A DNA stretch of 64,000 nt from Megascapheus bottae (GCA_024803745.1 JANJXV010000025.1:19329610-19393609), one strand, 5' to 3'; positions 1 through 11,073 are shown, counted from the stretch's first letter. Notes: generated from the sequence alone by a model not told the origin. A program made the numbers and translations.

Positions 1-164
1 GCACAGTACCATGGTAGTGTTCAAGATTGTGTCTGAAAGTTAGGATTTCTAGCAAAGCTAAATTAGGCACAGAACATGGTGGCATAGCTCCTAGGAGTTG
101 GAGTACAGCCTAGGCAAAGTTAGCAAGCTGGCATCTCGGTGAACAAGGCAGAAAAGGGCTAGGA

Positions 165-250
165 ATATAGAAGAATTGGTCCAGTGCTTGCCTGGTGTGT
201 GCTCGGCCGGAGTTTCAAGGACCTGAGTTCAATACCCAAGTACAGATGGG
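165..250 (+). mobile_element. Decayed ID-like SINE monomer
   Basis: The piece gtgcttgcctggtgtgtgct, followed by a box-B-like segment ending ttcaatacccaagtacag, resembles the tRNA-Ala/ID left monomer seen better elsewhere in the window. It is degenerate with no clear tail, so confidence is low. Confidence 0.4.
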
Positions 251-804
251 AGAGGTTCTTTAATAAAAGACTTGGGGGACAAAAATATTAGTCTGATTAC
301 TGTTAAGTTATAGCTGATGAAATGAAATTTGTACAAAACTTGTGCAGCTATCTTCTTTTGCAGAGTTCTATAAAGCTGTTACTTAGCTGTGTTATATTGA
401 GGTCTGAAATAATCGAAACCAATTGTTTGGCTTTCTGAAAGACATGGTTTTCTAAAAGGACTGGTTAGTGTTTGAGTGATCCAAGGCAATTTAGAGGAGT
501 CATCCCCAGTTGGTTTTATGTTGCCATGGGTAATGATGGGAGAGCTGGGTGTGCGAGCTGTCTTCTCTGAGCTCTGGGACTGTTTAGAAGGATCTGGAAG
601 GGAGTGTTTACTTTGAGCAATTATTAGGGGTGAGAATCCTTTAGATGCAATCCTTTGAATGTAAATATAAATCACATACCAATGCTATAGCATATCCTAA
701 CTCAGGATTATTTGTGATTTTGAAAAAAAAAAAGTGACTAGTTTTTCTTTATATTTAAAAGATGTTTGTTCATTTCTTTTGTGCTTTGAACAGGGCCTGG
801 GTAA

Positions 805-1003
805 TTTTTTTTTTTTTTTTTTTTTTTTTTTGCTAAAGCTGGCACTCTTACCACTTGAGCCACAGCTATACTTCCAGCTTTTTGTTAGTTAATTGGGAAT
901 TAAAGTCTCACAGGCTTTTCTGCCCAGGTTGGCTTAGAACTGTGATCCTTAGATTTTAGCCTCCTGAGTAGCTAGGATTACAGGCATGAGCCACCAGCTT
1001 CCA
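805..1003 (-). mobile_element. SINE, 7SL-like-left dimer, 3' truncated
   Basis: A T run of about 27 (805-831) is the reverse-complement A tail. It is followed by the right-monomer fragment cacttgagccacagct, then the AATTAACT linker in reverse, then the 7SL-like left monomer ending gattacaggcatgagccacc. Part of the right monomer next to the tail is missing. Confidence 0.85.
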
Positions 1004-1575
1004 GAGTAGAGATCTTTTTTACTTACTGTGAAGGAATTGAGGGAAAAGAGAATTGGGATGTTGAGGTCTTATCTGTCCTTGGTAATGGCCTTGCAAGTGT
1101 CACATGTCTCCTCCTCTTTATTGTAAAGAAAAGGAAAGTCACATGTTATATCCTGTAGACATAACTGCCAATTAGGATGGCTAATTATGCTACTTAATTT
1201 TATTTAAGGCTTTTGCAAGAGTATTTGGATGACTTACCCTTTATTATGTGATGGAGTGATTATATAACTTTTATATTGCATTGTGGTTTTCTCTTTAGTG
1301 CATTCCTGTTGTGCATAGATGAATTTGTAATACAAAATGTCAACATAGTCTATATTTAATTGTACCTGCTGTTCTTATTCATTAGAATACAGTCCCCAAG
1401 AAATAACTAGATAGATATATTGGCTGTTGTGTGTTCATAACACAATTAAACATAATGAAAGAGTCTTGCTGAAACACCCTGCACAGTGGTAGGAGAGGTT
1501 ACTATGAATGCAGATCTGCTACTTTGTCGTCCAGCTCCTGGTGGCGTGAGTAGCTTCCTGGTATTCAAGAAACTG

Positions 1576-2085
1576 TAATGAGGCACTGGTGGCTTATGCC
1601 TGTGAATCCAGCTATTCAGGAGGCTGAAACCTCAGAATTCAGGTTGGAAGCCAGCCTGGGCAGACAGAACTGCAAGACTCATTTCCAATTAAACAGCAAA
1701 AAGCCAGAAGTGGTTTGATGCCAGTGGCTCATGCCTGGAATCTTAACTACTCAAGAAGCCCGGATCTAAGGATTGCAGTTCAAAGCCAGCGCAGACAGGA
1801 AAGTTCATGAGACTCTTATCTCCAATTAACCATCCGAAAACCAGAAGTAGTGCTGTGGTACAACACTAGCCTTGTACAAAAAGAACTCAGGGACAGCGCC
1901 CAGTTTCTGAGCCCTGGGACAGAGTCCAGGCCCTGAGTTCAAGCACCACAACCAACCAAAAACAAAACAAAGCAAAACAAAAAGCAACAGAAAGTGGAGT
2001 TGTGGCTTAAATGGTAGAGTGCTGGCCTTAAGCAAAAAAGCAAGACAACGAGGCCCCAAACAAAAACAAAGACAGAAAAAGCATA
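1576..2085 (+). mobile_element. SINE, 7SL-like-left dimer split by another SINE
   Basis: Left monomer and linker lie at 1576-1713 and the right monomer resumes at about 1983-2085. The second SINE at 1714-1982 sits exactly between them. The junction repeats (aagccagaagtgg at 1701-1713 and a close copy at about 1983-1996) look like its target-site duplication. Confidence 0.75.
1714..1982 (+). mobile_element. SINE, 7SL-like-left dimer, nested insertion
   Basis: Full-length type copy: 7SL-like head (ggctcatgcctggaatct), linker (ctccaattaacc), right monomer (gctgtgg ... gagttcaagcaccac) and an A-rich tail of AAAAC units. It is inserted inside the element at 1576-2085. Confidence 0.82.
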
Positions 2086-2151
2086 ATTGGTTTATGAAGA
2101 AAGTTGAGTTTATTTTTCCTTTATCATGCCACAACAAAAGTAAACACCACA

Positions 2152-2358
2152 TTTTTTTTTTTTTTTTTTTTTTTTTGCCAGTCCTGGGCTTGAGCTCAGG
2201 GCCTGAGCACTGTCCTTGGACTTTCTCAAGGCTAGAACTCCACTTGAGCCACAGCACCAATTCTGGCTTTTTTCTATGTATGTGGTACCGAGGAATCGAA
2301 CCCGGGTCTTCATGCATGCTAGGCAAGCACTTTAACCACTAGGCCAAACTCTGGCCCC
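2152..2358 (-). mobile_element. SINE, ID-like-left dimer with target-site duplication
   Basis: Reverse-complement copy: T tail, right monomer (gccagtcctgggcttgag to gccacagcacc), then the ID-like left monomer (gaatcgaacccgggtcttca, catgctaggcaagcac, ending ggcccc). It is flanked by near-identical 16-nt repeats taaaYaccacattttt at 2141-2156 and 2359-2374, showing retrotransposition. Confidence 0.93.
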
Positions 2359-2390
2359 TAAATACCACATTTTTAAACAACTTGATTTCT

Positions 2391-2409
2391 TTCTTTCTTT
2401 CTTTCTTTT
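2391..2409. repeat. (TTTC)n microsatellite
   Basis: About four to five CTTT units next to the SINE target-site copy at 2359-2374. Confidence 0.9.
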
Positions 2410-3761
2410 TAAACATGAGTTACATTTTGAAGAGCATTCAATGAAGCTTATACCGAAGCGCAAAGCAAATTGAGTATTTAAACAGAAAACAGACCAAAAA
2501 AGAGAAATAGGAGATCTCCCTGCCCTGTATTTGATGTGAGTCAACCACAGCAAGTCCAAAATCCTCAGTTGTGTGCTTTTCCTTTTCCTGATAGAGAAAG
2601 CCCATTAAGGTGTTTGAAGTCCAGTTTTCCTTTACAACTAACCCTACCAGGAAACTTCCATATGGGACTCTTCTACAGAGCACAGTGGCTAACTAACTCC
2701 AACTGTAGTTTTACGAAAGGGCTTTTATTTGACTGTTTAAAATAGTTAAATAAAACAGCACCTACCACCCTAGACCCTGATTGTGTTGTAGGAAGAGGCT
2801 GGTGGGCAGAGACTAGGAAGTGGTTATAAAATCCCACTGTGAAGAGCTGTAGTTAAGAACCTGCCCTTGAGGACTCTGCCTTTATTTTATTAGCAAGCTT
2901 CAGGCTGATGCTGTATTTGGGTTTTTGGCTAATTGAAGCAGCACATTCATAGTTGCACTTTCCTGTGTGAGGCAGTTGTGGGTGCTAACATGAGTTGTCT
3001 CTACATGATACCAATTTCCACAGTCAATTTGGTCAATTCAAGTGGAAGAAAAAAAAAATCAGCCTGGAAATCAGTCAGAACAGTTACTGGAGGTTATTGC
3101 AGCAGCCATGCTTGGTTGACTAAATTTTTCATGTTTGAACCAGTTTTCATATTTTGTAGGCACAATCTTGGCCATTTGGGGAAATAAACGTAAATATACA
3201 AAAGTGACACTTTAAAATCAATATCTTTATATATAAGCACAGTTACTGATGCCTTGTAGTGCATACCATTTTAAGAAGAAAGAGCTATTTACGGTTTCTA
3301 TGTATTACTAAATACATATGCCATATATTGGTTATTCATACATGGAATAGGAAAGGGACCACAGTACCAAAAAGGACTTGCAGAACTATGGATTATCCAT
3401 TAGTTTGTTAGTAATTAATAATGTTAATGATACATTAGGCTGTATTTGAGGCCATTTAAAGCTTTATTTATAATTTACATGTCAGACAATTCACCTATAT
3501 GAGTCAGTGATTTTAAGTAATTTTAGAGTAGTGCAGACACCGCCCTGATTTAGTTCCAGAACATTCCTATCGCCCTACAGAATAATCCTTTTACCCACTG
3601 GCAATCAGTTCTTTCTATCTATAGCCCCTATTTCCAGTTTTAGGAAAAACTGATCTATTGTTTAACTCCCCAGATTTGCCTTCTCTGGAAAGTTTATATA
3701 AATTAAACCATACAAAATGAAGTCTTGTGCCTAACTTATTTTCAGTTAGTATAATGCTGTG

Positions 3762-4010
3762 TTTTAATTTGGGGGAGGGGAGGAGGACTGTTGGCAGTAC
3801 TGAGGATTGAATTCAGGACCTCAGGTTTGCTAGGCAGGAGTTCTTCCACTTGAGCTACACCTACAGTCTCTTTTTATGATGATTGCTGTTCAGGTTTAGT
3901 CTCCTAAGTGTTTTTGTGCCTCTGGTGGTTTTGAACTGAATTGTGATTTCCCCTAATCTCCATATCCTAAGTAGCTGGGATTCCAGGCTTGAGTGATTAC
4001 ACCTAGCTTG
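3762..4010 (-). mobile_element. Old SINE, ID plus B1-like (B4-type)
   Basis: Reverse strand: an ID-like part (ggcagtactgaggattgaat, cacttgagctacacc) followed by a B1-like part (gtagctgggattccaggctt). The order ID then B1 resembles rodent B4. It is more diverged than the dimeric SINEs, so older. Confidence 0.65.
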
Positions 4011-4141
4011 CATAATGTTTTTGTGGATGATGGAATATTGTGACATTTGTCAGAAGTCTGTTCCTTTGCATTGTTCATAATTGTCTATCCATTTACTACT
4101 AGAGGGACATTTAGAATTATGTCTAATAAAAGAGACTACTA

Positions 4142-4336
4142 TGGGGCCAGGAGTTTGGCCTAGCGGTAGTGTGCTTGCCTAAGATGCACGAAGACCCAGG
4201 TTTGATTCCTCGGTACCCCACATATATAGAAAAAGCCGGAAGTGGTGCTGAGGCTCCACTTAGAGTGCTAAGCTTGAGAAAGTCCAAGGACAGTGCTCAA
4301 GCCCTGAGCTCAAGCCCAGGACTGGAAAAAAAAAAA
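4142..4336 (+). mobile_element. SINE, ID-like-left dimer with target-site duplication
   Basis: Left monomer gggccaggagtttggcctag with box B ggtttgattcctc, linker atatagaaaaagccgg, right monomer to cccaggactgg, then an A tail running into GA units. Flanks agagactactatgg and agagactattatgg match as a target-site duplication. Confidence 0.92.
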
Positions 4337-4514
4337 AAGAGAGAGAGAGACTATTATGGATTATGCTACTATCTAAATACACATTTTTAGTCTGCATTTC
4401 TGTTGAGTAGATACTATAGAAGTAGTATTTTTCTTCAAATATTCGTAGTGTTATTTGGACAGTTTGGTATACTTTATTTAGTTAAAAAAAAAAAAAAAGA
4501 GCGCCCTCCCTCCA

Positions 4515-4722
4515 CCTGCCTTTTCTGTAGGTCATGAGGCTTGAACTTGGGGCCTGGATGCTAACCCTCAAAGCTAGTACTCTTCTACTTTGAGCCATAA
4601 CACCACTTGCAGTTAATTCGAGATAAGAATCTCATGGACTTTCCTGCCCTGGATGTCTTTGAACTGCAGTTATCAAATCTCAGCTTCTTGAGTAGTACAG
4701 GTGTAAGCCACCAGCTCCTGGC
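4515..4722 (-). mobile_element. SINE, 7SL-like-left dimer
   Basis: Reverse copy from gtcatgaggcttgaacttgg through the AATTAACT-type linker to gtgtaagccaccagctcctg. The poly-A just before it (4484-4498) has the wrong orientation to be its tail. Confidence 0.8.
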
Positions 4723-4804
4723 AAGAATGAGCTATTTTCCATTATAATTAACTGATATTTCATGCATTGGATGACCAAAAACTTGTAGGGAAGTTTCTGT
4801 TTGT

Positions 4805-5000
4805 TTGATTAAGGGGGTCGTGGTTCTTAACTCAGAGCCTCATGTTTGCCAGGGTTGTAGTCTACCACTCGAGCTATAACCCCAGCCCTTTTTGATTTAG
4901 TTATTCTTCAAAAAGGGCCTAATGTTTTTGTTCAAGGTCAGACTCAGACTCCGATCTTCCTTTGTAGCTGGGATCGCAGGTAGATACCACTGTGGTCAGT
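4805..5000 (-). mobile_element. Old SINE, ID plus B1-like
   Basis: ID-like reverse part (ttaactcagagcctcatgtt, ctaccactcgagctataacc) followed by a B1-like end (tttgtagctgggatcgcagg). Highly diverged. Confidence 0.6.
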
Positions 5001-5210
5001 TTATTCATTGAGATAAGGTCTCAGTAATTTTTTTGCCTGGGATGGCTTCCAAGTGTTATCCTCCTTATTTCTTCATCCTAAATGACTGGGATTATTACAG
5101 GCATTCCCCCCTTATCTCAGGATGTTGTCCAGGCTGGTCTTTAACTCCTAGCTTTGAGTGATCCTCACAACTCCTTCTAAGTAGCTAGGACTACAGGTAT
5201 GTACCTGGAT
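5001..5210 (-). mobile_element. Two tandem old B1/7SL-like fragments
   Basis: Two reverse B1-like monomers lie back to back: gactgggattattacaggca near 5083-5105 and gtagctaggactacaggtat near 5180-5200. The second keeps ttgtccaggctggtc. They may be one dimer or two insertions. Confidence 0.6.
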
Positions 5211-5235
5211 TGCTAAACATATGGCTTATATTTTG

Positions 5236-5412
5236 GTTTTGGTTTTGGTTTTTGGCCATTACCAAGCTTTAAACTCAGGGTGTTGCACTTTGCACAGCTT
5301 ACTTGGAAATGGGATCTTATGAAGTTTTCTGCCTGGGCTGGCTTCAAATCACACCATTCCAGATCTGAGCCTTCTGAATAGTTAGGATTATAGATGTCAG
5401 CTACTGGTGTCT
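5236..5412 (-). mobile_element. Truncated 7SL-like-left SINE
   Basis: A GGTTTT-rich run, then aagctttaaactcagggtg and tgcctgggctggcttcaaat, ending gttaggattatagatgtcag. The right monomer is mostly deleted. Confidence 0.7.
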
Positions 5413-6990
5413 TACATGTTTAATTTTAAGAGCATTATGAGCCTGAGCTTTGTTTAGCGTAGACTCCTGTAAAAAGCAGTATTTATTCGTTAGCATGGTC
5501 TAAGACCCTGTTTTCCTGCTTCCTGGTATTTTTTTCCTCTTTTAAGCACTTTATGTTAGTGGATAGGGCTGCCTTGAACCATCTATTATCTACTTAGCAT
5601 AATGGACTTACAATTTAGATATGTGATATCTTCAAAAGGCCCCTGTTGCTGTGAAATCTTACTGGAAAAAGTGAAGAAGTATTACGACAAGAGATACATA
5701 CTATGAGTGAATATTTGTTAACTCTTGTGTGATCTCAGCTGAACAGCCTTTGCCATTCTGAAAGATGACAAGCTTGATGGAGCCAGTGTAATGAACGTTA
5801 ACCTCCCTTCGCATTTGGATGTGATTCACAGTCTGACTTTCTACAATTTGAGTCACTATCATTACCAGTTCTACAAAGCTGTAGCTTAAATATACTTAGT
5901 CCATTCTGGCTTGCAAAATGTTTTTCCCTTTGATTTGTTTCATTCAACAACGAATTCGGCACTAGCTCTGTGCCAGGCACAGTGCCAACCACACTCTCAC
6001 TTAATTCTTGTAATAGCTTTGTCAGTGTTAGAACATTACTGCAAGCGGATCTATCTGAACTGACAGTTGTCAGTGAGCATGCAAAGTTGTTTTGTAACTC
6101 AGATGAAAGTATGCATACTTATTATTGACTATGTGAGCATACATATGCTCATATGCTCAAAGCGCATGATTTGCCCAGTTTTACTGTCCATAGGCAGGGC
6201 TGACTCTTCAATCTTAGATTAAATTCATAAAAGAATCCCTAAGTATCCCTTCTGCATTCCCTGAAAAGGTCTGACCAACAGTGATCTATTCTGAGTCTTC
6301 TGCAAACCTAGTCTAATTAGATAAGGACTAATTTCTATGATAAAAGAAAATGAGGAGTATCTGATCCTAAAAATGAGCCACTTGTATCTTGTCTTTTTTT
6401 CTAACATGATATTAACTTCTTATCTTGAAGAACTTCAAATTAGGTTATACCAAGGCATGATATTTCATACTTAATGCTAAAAGGAGATCAAAGTTAGTTT
6501 GCTTTTCACTAAAGGCTCTTGTAGAAGAAACATATTTCTCTTTAGTGGGATGAAAAGAACCTGCAATTCCCTGCTTCTGCATACCTCATTTGTATTTTCT
6601 TTGGCTCCGTTAAACCAAAGCTGTACCATTTATTTAAACTTACTTGCCTCAATAAAGCTAATTGATAAACCCTAATAATTAATGGCCTGAAGTAAACCAA
6701 AATGACTTACATCTGCCCTGATGATTCCTACTTATACTGACTCACTTTAATGACTCATCTTTTCTGTGCTTTGCTTACAGAAAAAAAAGCCTGTGATTGC
6801 TCTCTGTGAGCTGAATGCTGTCATTAGTTTGTTTACCACAATTTGATAATGTGTTAAAATAAATAGATATAGATATCTCCTTTGAAGTAATATTTCTGCC
6901 TGGTCAGAATTGCTGTTGGCTATGCTTTTGAAGAATGGATCAAATTTAAAAAAAAAAAAATCAGATCAACTCAGTAATCCTGAACCTATT
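5413..6990. promoter_or_regulatory. SINE-poor intronic block, candidate regulatory sequence
   Basis: About 1.6 kb without a lineage SINE apart from one MIR relic. It holds TGACAGTTGTCA at 6061-6072, a palindrome close to the MEIS/TGIF dimer site, and two TGACTCA AP-1-type sites at 6738-6744 and 6751-6757 in AT-rich sequence with homeodomain-type TAATTAAT. Function is inferred from motif content and repeat depletion only. Confidence 0.35.
5938..6030 (-). mobile_element. MIR relic, 3' part
   Basis: cattcaacaac, then gctctgtgccaggcacagtg, then cacttaattcttgtaatagc, in the order of the reverse-strand MIR tail. Ancient mammalian SINE. Confidence 0.7.
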
Positions 6991-6991
6991 C

Positions 6992-7238
6992 TTTTTTTTT
7001 TTTTTTAATCTGTTTAATCTGGGGCTTGAACTCTGGGCCTGAGTGCTGTCCCTGAGCTCTTCAGATCAAGATTATTGCTCTGTCACTTGAGCCACCACTT
7101 CCAGTTTTCTGATGGTTAATTGGTGATAAGAGTCTCATGGATTTTTGACTTTTGTGCTTGGGCTAAGTTTGAACCACGATGTTTAGATCTCAGCCTCCTG
7201 AGTAGTTAGGATTATAGGCATGAGCCACCAGAGCTCGG
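6992..7238 (-). mobile_element. SINE, 7SL-like-left dimer, near full length
   Basis: T tail at 6992-7006, right monomer (ggggcttgaactctgggcct), linker (ggttaattggtgataagagt), and a left monomer ending ggcatgagccaccagagctc. Confidence 0.9.
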
Positions 7239-7513
7239 ACCAGTTATGCTTAAGAGTAGTAGAATTTGCATGTTTTTCATGAAAAGCAGAATTAAATGTC
7301 AATAAACTTCCACTTTCAGGTGGATATTAAATGCAAGATAAAAGGAAGACAAGGGGCTTGTGCTTAGCTCAACATGGAAAGGTGTTTTCTACTTCCATTT
7401 TGACATACGAATTCAGATTTAAATAAAGTCCTAATATAACTTACATCCCATTCATTTTAAACATGATTCAAGGTAGCTTATTATATAAGATCAAAACAAT
7501 AAATATGAGACAG

Positions 7514-7748
7514 AAGCTGGGCGCCACAGCTCATGCCTGTAATCCTAACTACTCAGAAGGCTGAGATCTGAGGATCGCAGTTCAAAGCCAGTCCATGAGA
7601 CTCTTACCTCCAATTAACTACCAGAAAATGGAAAGTGGTGCTGTGGCTCAGGTGGTAGAGCACTAGTCTTCAGCTGAAGAGCTCAGGGACAGCGCCCAGG
7701 CCTAGAGTTCAAGCCTGATGACACACCAAAAAGAGAGAGAGAGAGAGA
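7514..7748 (+). mobile_element. SINE, 7SL-like-left dimer with GA tail
   Basis: Head gctgggcgccacagctcatg, tgtaatcctaactactcaga, linker ctccaattaactacc, right monomer to ttcaagcctgatg, and a tail that has become (GA)n at about 7731-7748. Confidence 0.9.
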
Positions 7749-7750
7749 TA

Positions 7751-7870
7751 GAGCTGGGTACCACCGGCTCATGTCTGTAATCCTAGCTACTCAGGAAGTT
7801 GGGATCTGAAGGCCCAGTCCAAGCAGAAGAGTTCTTATCTGCAGTTAACTAGCAGAAAAATAGAAGTGGA
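7751..7870 (+). mobile_element. 7SL-like left monomer, truncated
   Basis: Begins gagctgggtaccaccggctc directly after the preceding SINE tail and ends in the linker/start of the right monomer (agcagaaaaatagaagtgga). Confidence 0.8.
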
Positions 7871-8164
7871 ACTTTCAGCTGGTGTTTTACTCACATAGTG
7901 GTTTAATTGCTTTAGTGGTAATAGAAATTATTTTCTACACATAATGAAAAATACCTCTTATAGCTTGATTGATTTCCAGTTGACAATAGTCTACAAATTG
8001 TTGACAGTTTGAAAACAATTTTACATTTGTTCCATCTAATCCTCATTGCCTTTTGAAATTGTCATAAAATTTACCTCTCTGAAGAAGTAGAAATGAAAAT
8101 GTCTTATACTAAGTCCTAAGTTACAGATGAAGTTAAGGCAGAGTCAAAATGACTGAAACAAAGC

Positions 8165-8402
8165 AGGGTTATGGTAGTTCATACCTATAATCCTATTAGA
8201 GGATGAGATCTAAGGTTTGAAGGCAGCCCAGCAAGAAAGTCTGTAAGACTCTTACCTCCAATTAACTACCAAAAAAAATTGGAAGTGGGGTGTGACCCAA
8301 ATGGTAGAGTACTAGGCTTGAATGAATAAGCTGCGGACAGTGCCCAGACCAAGTTCAAGCCTTGGGACTGGTACCAAAAAAACAAACAAACAAACAAACA
8401 CA
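8165..8402 (+). mobile_element. SINE, 7SL-like-left dimer with (AAAC)n tail
   Basis: Diverged left half (ggtagttcatacctataatc), linker ctccaattaactacc, right monomer gggtgtgacccaaatggtag, and tail AAACAAACAAAC. Confidence 0.85.
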
Positions 8403-8834
8403 GATTCTCTTTTCTCCCCAGTGAATTCATTGGCTTTGCTTAAAGGTATGTTGTGTTCAAGTGGATACCTCAGCATCGGAGTACCACCATGCCTGGCTGT
8501 CACTGAGAAGAGATGCATTTGGGGACTATGTAGCTTCCTTTTTATAGAGAAAAACCATGTAGTGAAAGTGGTATCCTTAAGGCTTAATATAATAGTAATA
8601 TAAAATTATATAGAAATTCAAGAAACTGGAGGTTGAAAGACCACTTGGTAAACATTTATCCTGTCTAGACAAATCAACTTGCAATCAGAGTGAGAGCCTC
8701 TGACCCAAGGTGTGTGATGTCTAATGAATGGCATGTCTCAATGAAAGGCATGTTGACCCCTCATTGCTGAAGCAGATTCATAGATAAAATAATACTGTGT
8801 GCATCAGGTCATTCATTTATAACTCATTCACATT

Positions 8835-9065
8835 TTATTTTTTGGGGTAAGATCTTACATTTCTGCCCAATGCCAGAGTCAGACCTTGATTCTCTTATTT
8901 CCACCTCCAGTAGAGCTTGAGTGTCCCGCATGTAATACTGTGCCTGACTTGTTTTTAGAGATAAGTTCTCACTAATGTTTTTGCCCAACCAGCCTCTTAC
9001 AACCAGCCTCCCATCTCTACCTCCCAGGTAGCTTGGATTAGAGTCCTTCACCACTGCACCTGGGT
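8835..9065 (-). mobile_element. Old B1-like SINE dimer
   Basis: Two diverged reverse B1-like monomers, the second ending cctcccaggtagcttggatt and accactgcacctggg. No right monomer of the lineage type. Confidence 0.55.
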
Positions 9066-9118
9066 ACCTACCACTCTTTGGGCACTAAAAATACAGTAGT
9101 CAATAGAAGAGTCAGTCT

Positions 9119-9326
9119 CGGAGCTAGGAATGTGGCATAATGGTAGGGTGGTTGCCTAGCATGCCTGAAGCCCTATGTTCCATTCCTCGGTACCATATAA
9201 ACAGAAAAGGCTGGAAATGGTGCTGTGCCTCAAGTGGTAGAATGCTAGCCTTGAGCAAAAGAATCTCAGGGATAGTGCTTAGGCCCTGAGTTCAAACCCC
9301 AGGACTGGCCAAAAAAGAAAAAAGAG
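9119..9326 (+). mobile_element. SINE, ID-like-left dimer with target-site duplication
   Basis: ggagctaggaatgtggcata ... ttccattcctcggtacc, linker, right monomer ctcaagtggtagaatgctag to aggactggcc, then A tail. Flanks agagtcagtctc (5') and agagtcagtgtc (3') match. Confidence 0.9.
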
Positions 9327-9365
9327 TCAGTGTCTAACTTACGTTCTAGCATTAGTCAAGGCAAC

Positions 9366-9445
9366 ACTAAATGAGTTATTATACAAGAAGGTGCCTGACA
9401 CATTGCCTGTTATATCATAACTAGTCAATAATAGTTGTTACTGAC
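9366..9445 (+). mobile_element. MIR relic, 3' part
   Basis: aaatgagttattatacaaga, ggtgcctgacacattgcctg and agtcaataatagttgttact follow the MIR 3' end on the + strand. Confidence 0.6.
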
Positions 9446-9539
9446 TTTGAGCAAGTATCTACTCTTGATAAGGTAGTTTTGTAAGGAATAGGGTGGAGGG
9501 GAGATGAACTCATTTGCATATTTTTCAAATATATTTAAA

Positions 9540-10225
9540 ATTATTTAAATATTTTAAAGTATTGTATGGTTCTATTTATATAAAATGTCCAGAAAAGGCA
9601 AATCTGGGGAGTTAAGCAATAGATTAGTTTTCCCTAAAACTGGGAATAGGGGCTATGGACAGAAGGAATTCATTGCCAATGGGTAAAAGGACTCTTCTGT
9701 GGTGGAATGTTCTGGAACTAGATCATGGTGATGTCTGTACTACTCTAAAATTACTTAGAATCACTGATTCATATCGGTGAATTGTATAACATGTAAATTA
9801 TTTATAAAGCTTTAAATGCCCTTAAACACAGTCTTATTGACTGATGCCTTTGTATACTTTAGAGTAACTAATTTTTTTTTTCCAATCTTGAGGCTTGAAC
9901 TCAGGGTTGAGCACTGTCCTTGGGCTTTCTCAAGGCTAGCGCTCTACCACTTGAGCCACAACACCACTTCCAGCTTTTTCTATGTATGTAGTACCAAGGA
10001 ATCGAATTCAGGTCTTTGTGCATGCTAGGCTAGCACTCTACCACTAGGCCAAACTCCCAGCACTTTAGGGTAATAAAACAAGCTGTGTGGAAAAATATAG
10101 TCAATACATTATAAAGTGCCATATTACTACAGGACTAAACTTTAAAATGAGTCTGAGTAAAGGAGGATCCTCTTAGGGAAGGAATCCAAAGGTATAACTC
10201 TTGAACATATTTCTTATTCATATTC
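9540..10225 (+). mobile_element. Ancient L1-type 3' region, split by a SINE
   Basis: Positions 9590-9815 are the reverse complement of the block near 3450-3700, including aggcaaatctggggagttaa and the region around tggtgaatt. The continuation at 9816-9870 and 10062-10225 is complementary to 13318-13532. The dimeric SINE at 9871-10061 interrupts it. Confidence 0.65.
9871..10061 (-). mobile_element. SINE, ID-like-left dimer with target-site duplication
   Basis: T tail, right monomer, then left monomer with aatcgaattcaggtctttgt and ctaccactaggcc. Flanks actttagagtaacta (9856-9870) and actttagggtaataa (10062-10076) are the duplicated target. Confidence 0.92.
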
Positions 10226-11056
10226 AAGGGTAGTTAGGTTTATATGTTCTTAAATATATTTGGTTGTCTGTCCTAGGCCCGCCCGCTTTGCTATCAGAGG
10301 TAAGGAGTAGAAGCAGAGTTACAGTGTTGCACCCGACACTAGTATGGGGTGTTTCTTGCTTGGGTGATTTTTGTGGACTCCCTCAGTTCCAGAAACCGCT
10401 CATTGTTGTCCCTCATCAGGACTCACAGAAAGCCTTTGTGTCATTATGTACCAACTGACAGCGTTGCAACAGCTATGGCAAGTCTTTTGTTAAGTGTAAT
10501 GATGGGCAAAAAAAAAACCCCAAAAACTGTTAGGGAAGGAAAGAATAAATGAAACCCACTGATAAGGGCATATATAATATGTATACACATCTTTTAGTTT
10601 AGTTTCTGGTGTTATTTGAAGTAGTTTTTGAAATGTACAATACAGGAAATAATGGTTATGTGTGTGTTTTCTTTGTTTCATTCTGCCCCTATGCATGGTT
10701 CTGTTTCTTGATGGCTTTGCTGTAACTTTACTGCTTTTTATGTGGGTGGGGATAGTTTGGTTGGTTATAGATAGGGAGTGAAACTAGTCTTTTATGCAAA
10801 TCCTTTGCAAAATTACATTTTTATATATTTACATTTCCTTAAACCTAGGAGTGAGATAGTGGATAAATTTCCTGCTGTTGGAATATTTGATTGGACTTGC
10901 ATTTGAAATAAACTCTTGACTTCCATAGATATGACTGGGGGCAGGGGAGTTAAGATTTTTACATTTGCCTCCGGATAAAATACTTTGGAGTAAATTTGTG
11001 ATGCCAATTTTGGGGGTGAGCGAATGATACCATTTTTGCACTATGATGGTGATAGT

Positions 11057-11073
11057 GCTGGTGGTGGTGGTGG

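Larger units (their letters stand above)
3440..4480 (-). mobile_element. Ancient L1 3' region, interrupted by two SINEs
   Basis: Pieces at about 3440-3761, 4011-4141 and 4350-4480 follow, in order, the familiar mammalian L1M-type 3' sequence read on the reverse strand: the segment with gtcagacaattcacc, then ccagatttgccttctctgga, then the ttagtataatg and atccatttact blocks. The copy is interrupted by an old SINE (3762-4010) and a younger dimer (4142-4336). No coding capacity remains. The exact subfamily cannot be given by eye. Confidence 0.75.

Noticed and set aside
6758..6850. Splice-acceptor-like tttctgtgctttgcttacag followed by an open stretch
   Set aside because: The translated stretch does not match MEK5, has a poly-A start and a stop within about 20 codons, and no convincing donor fits the MAP2K5 frame.
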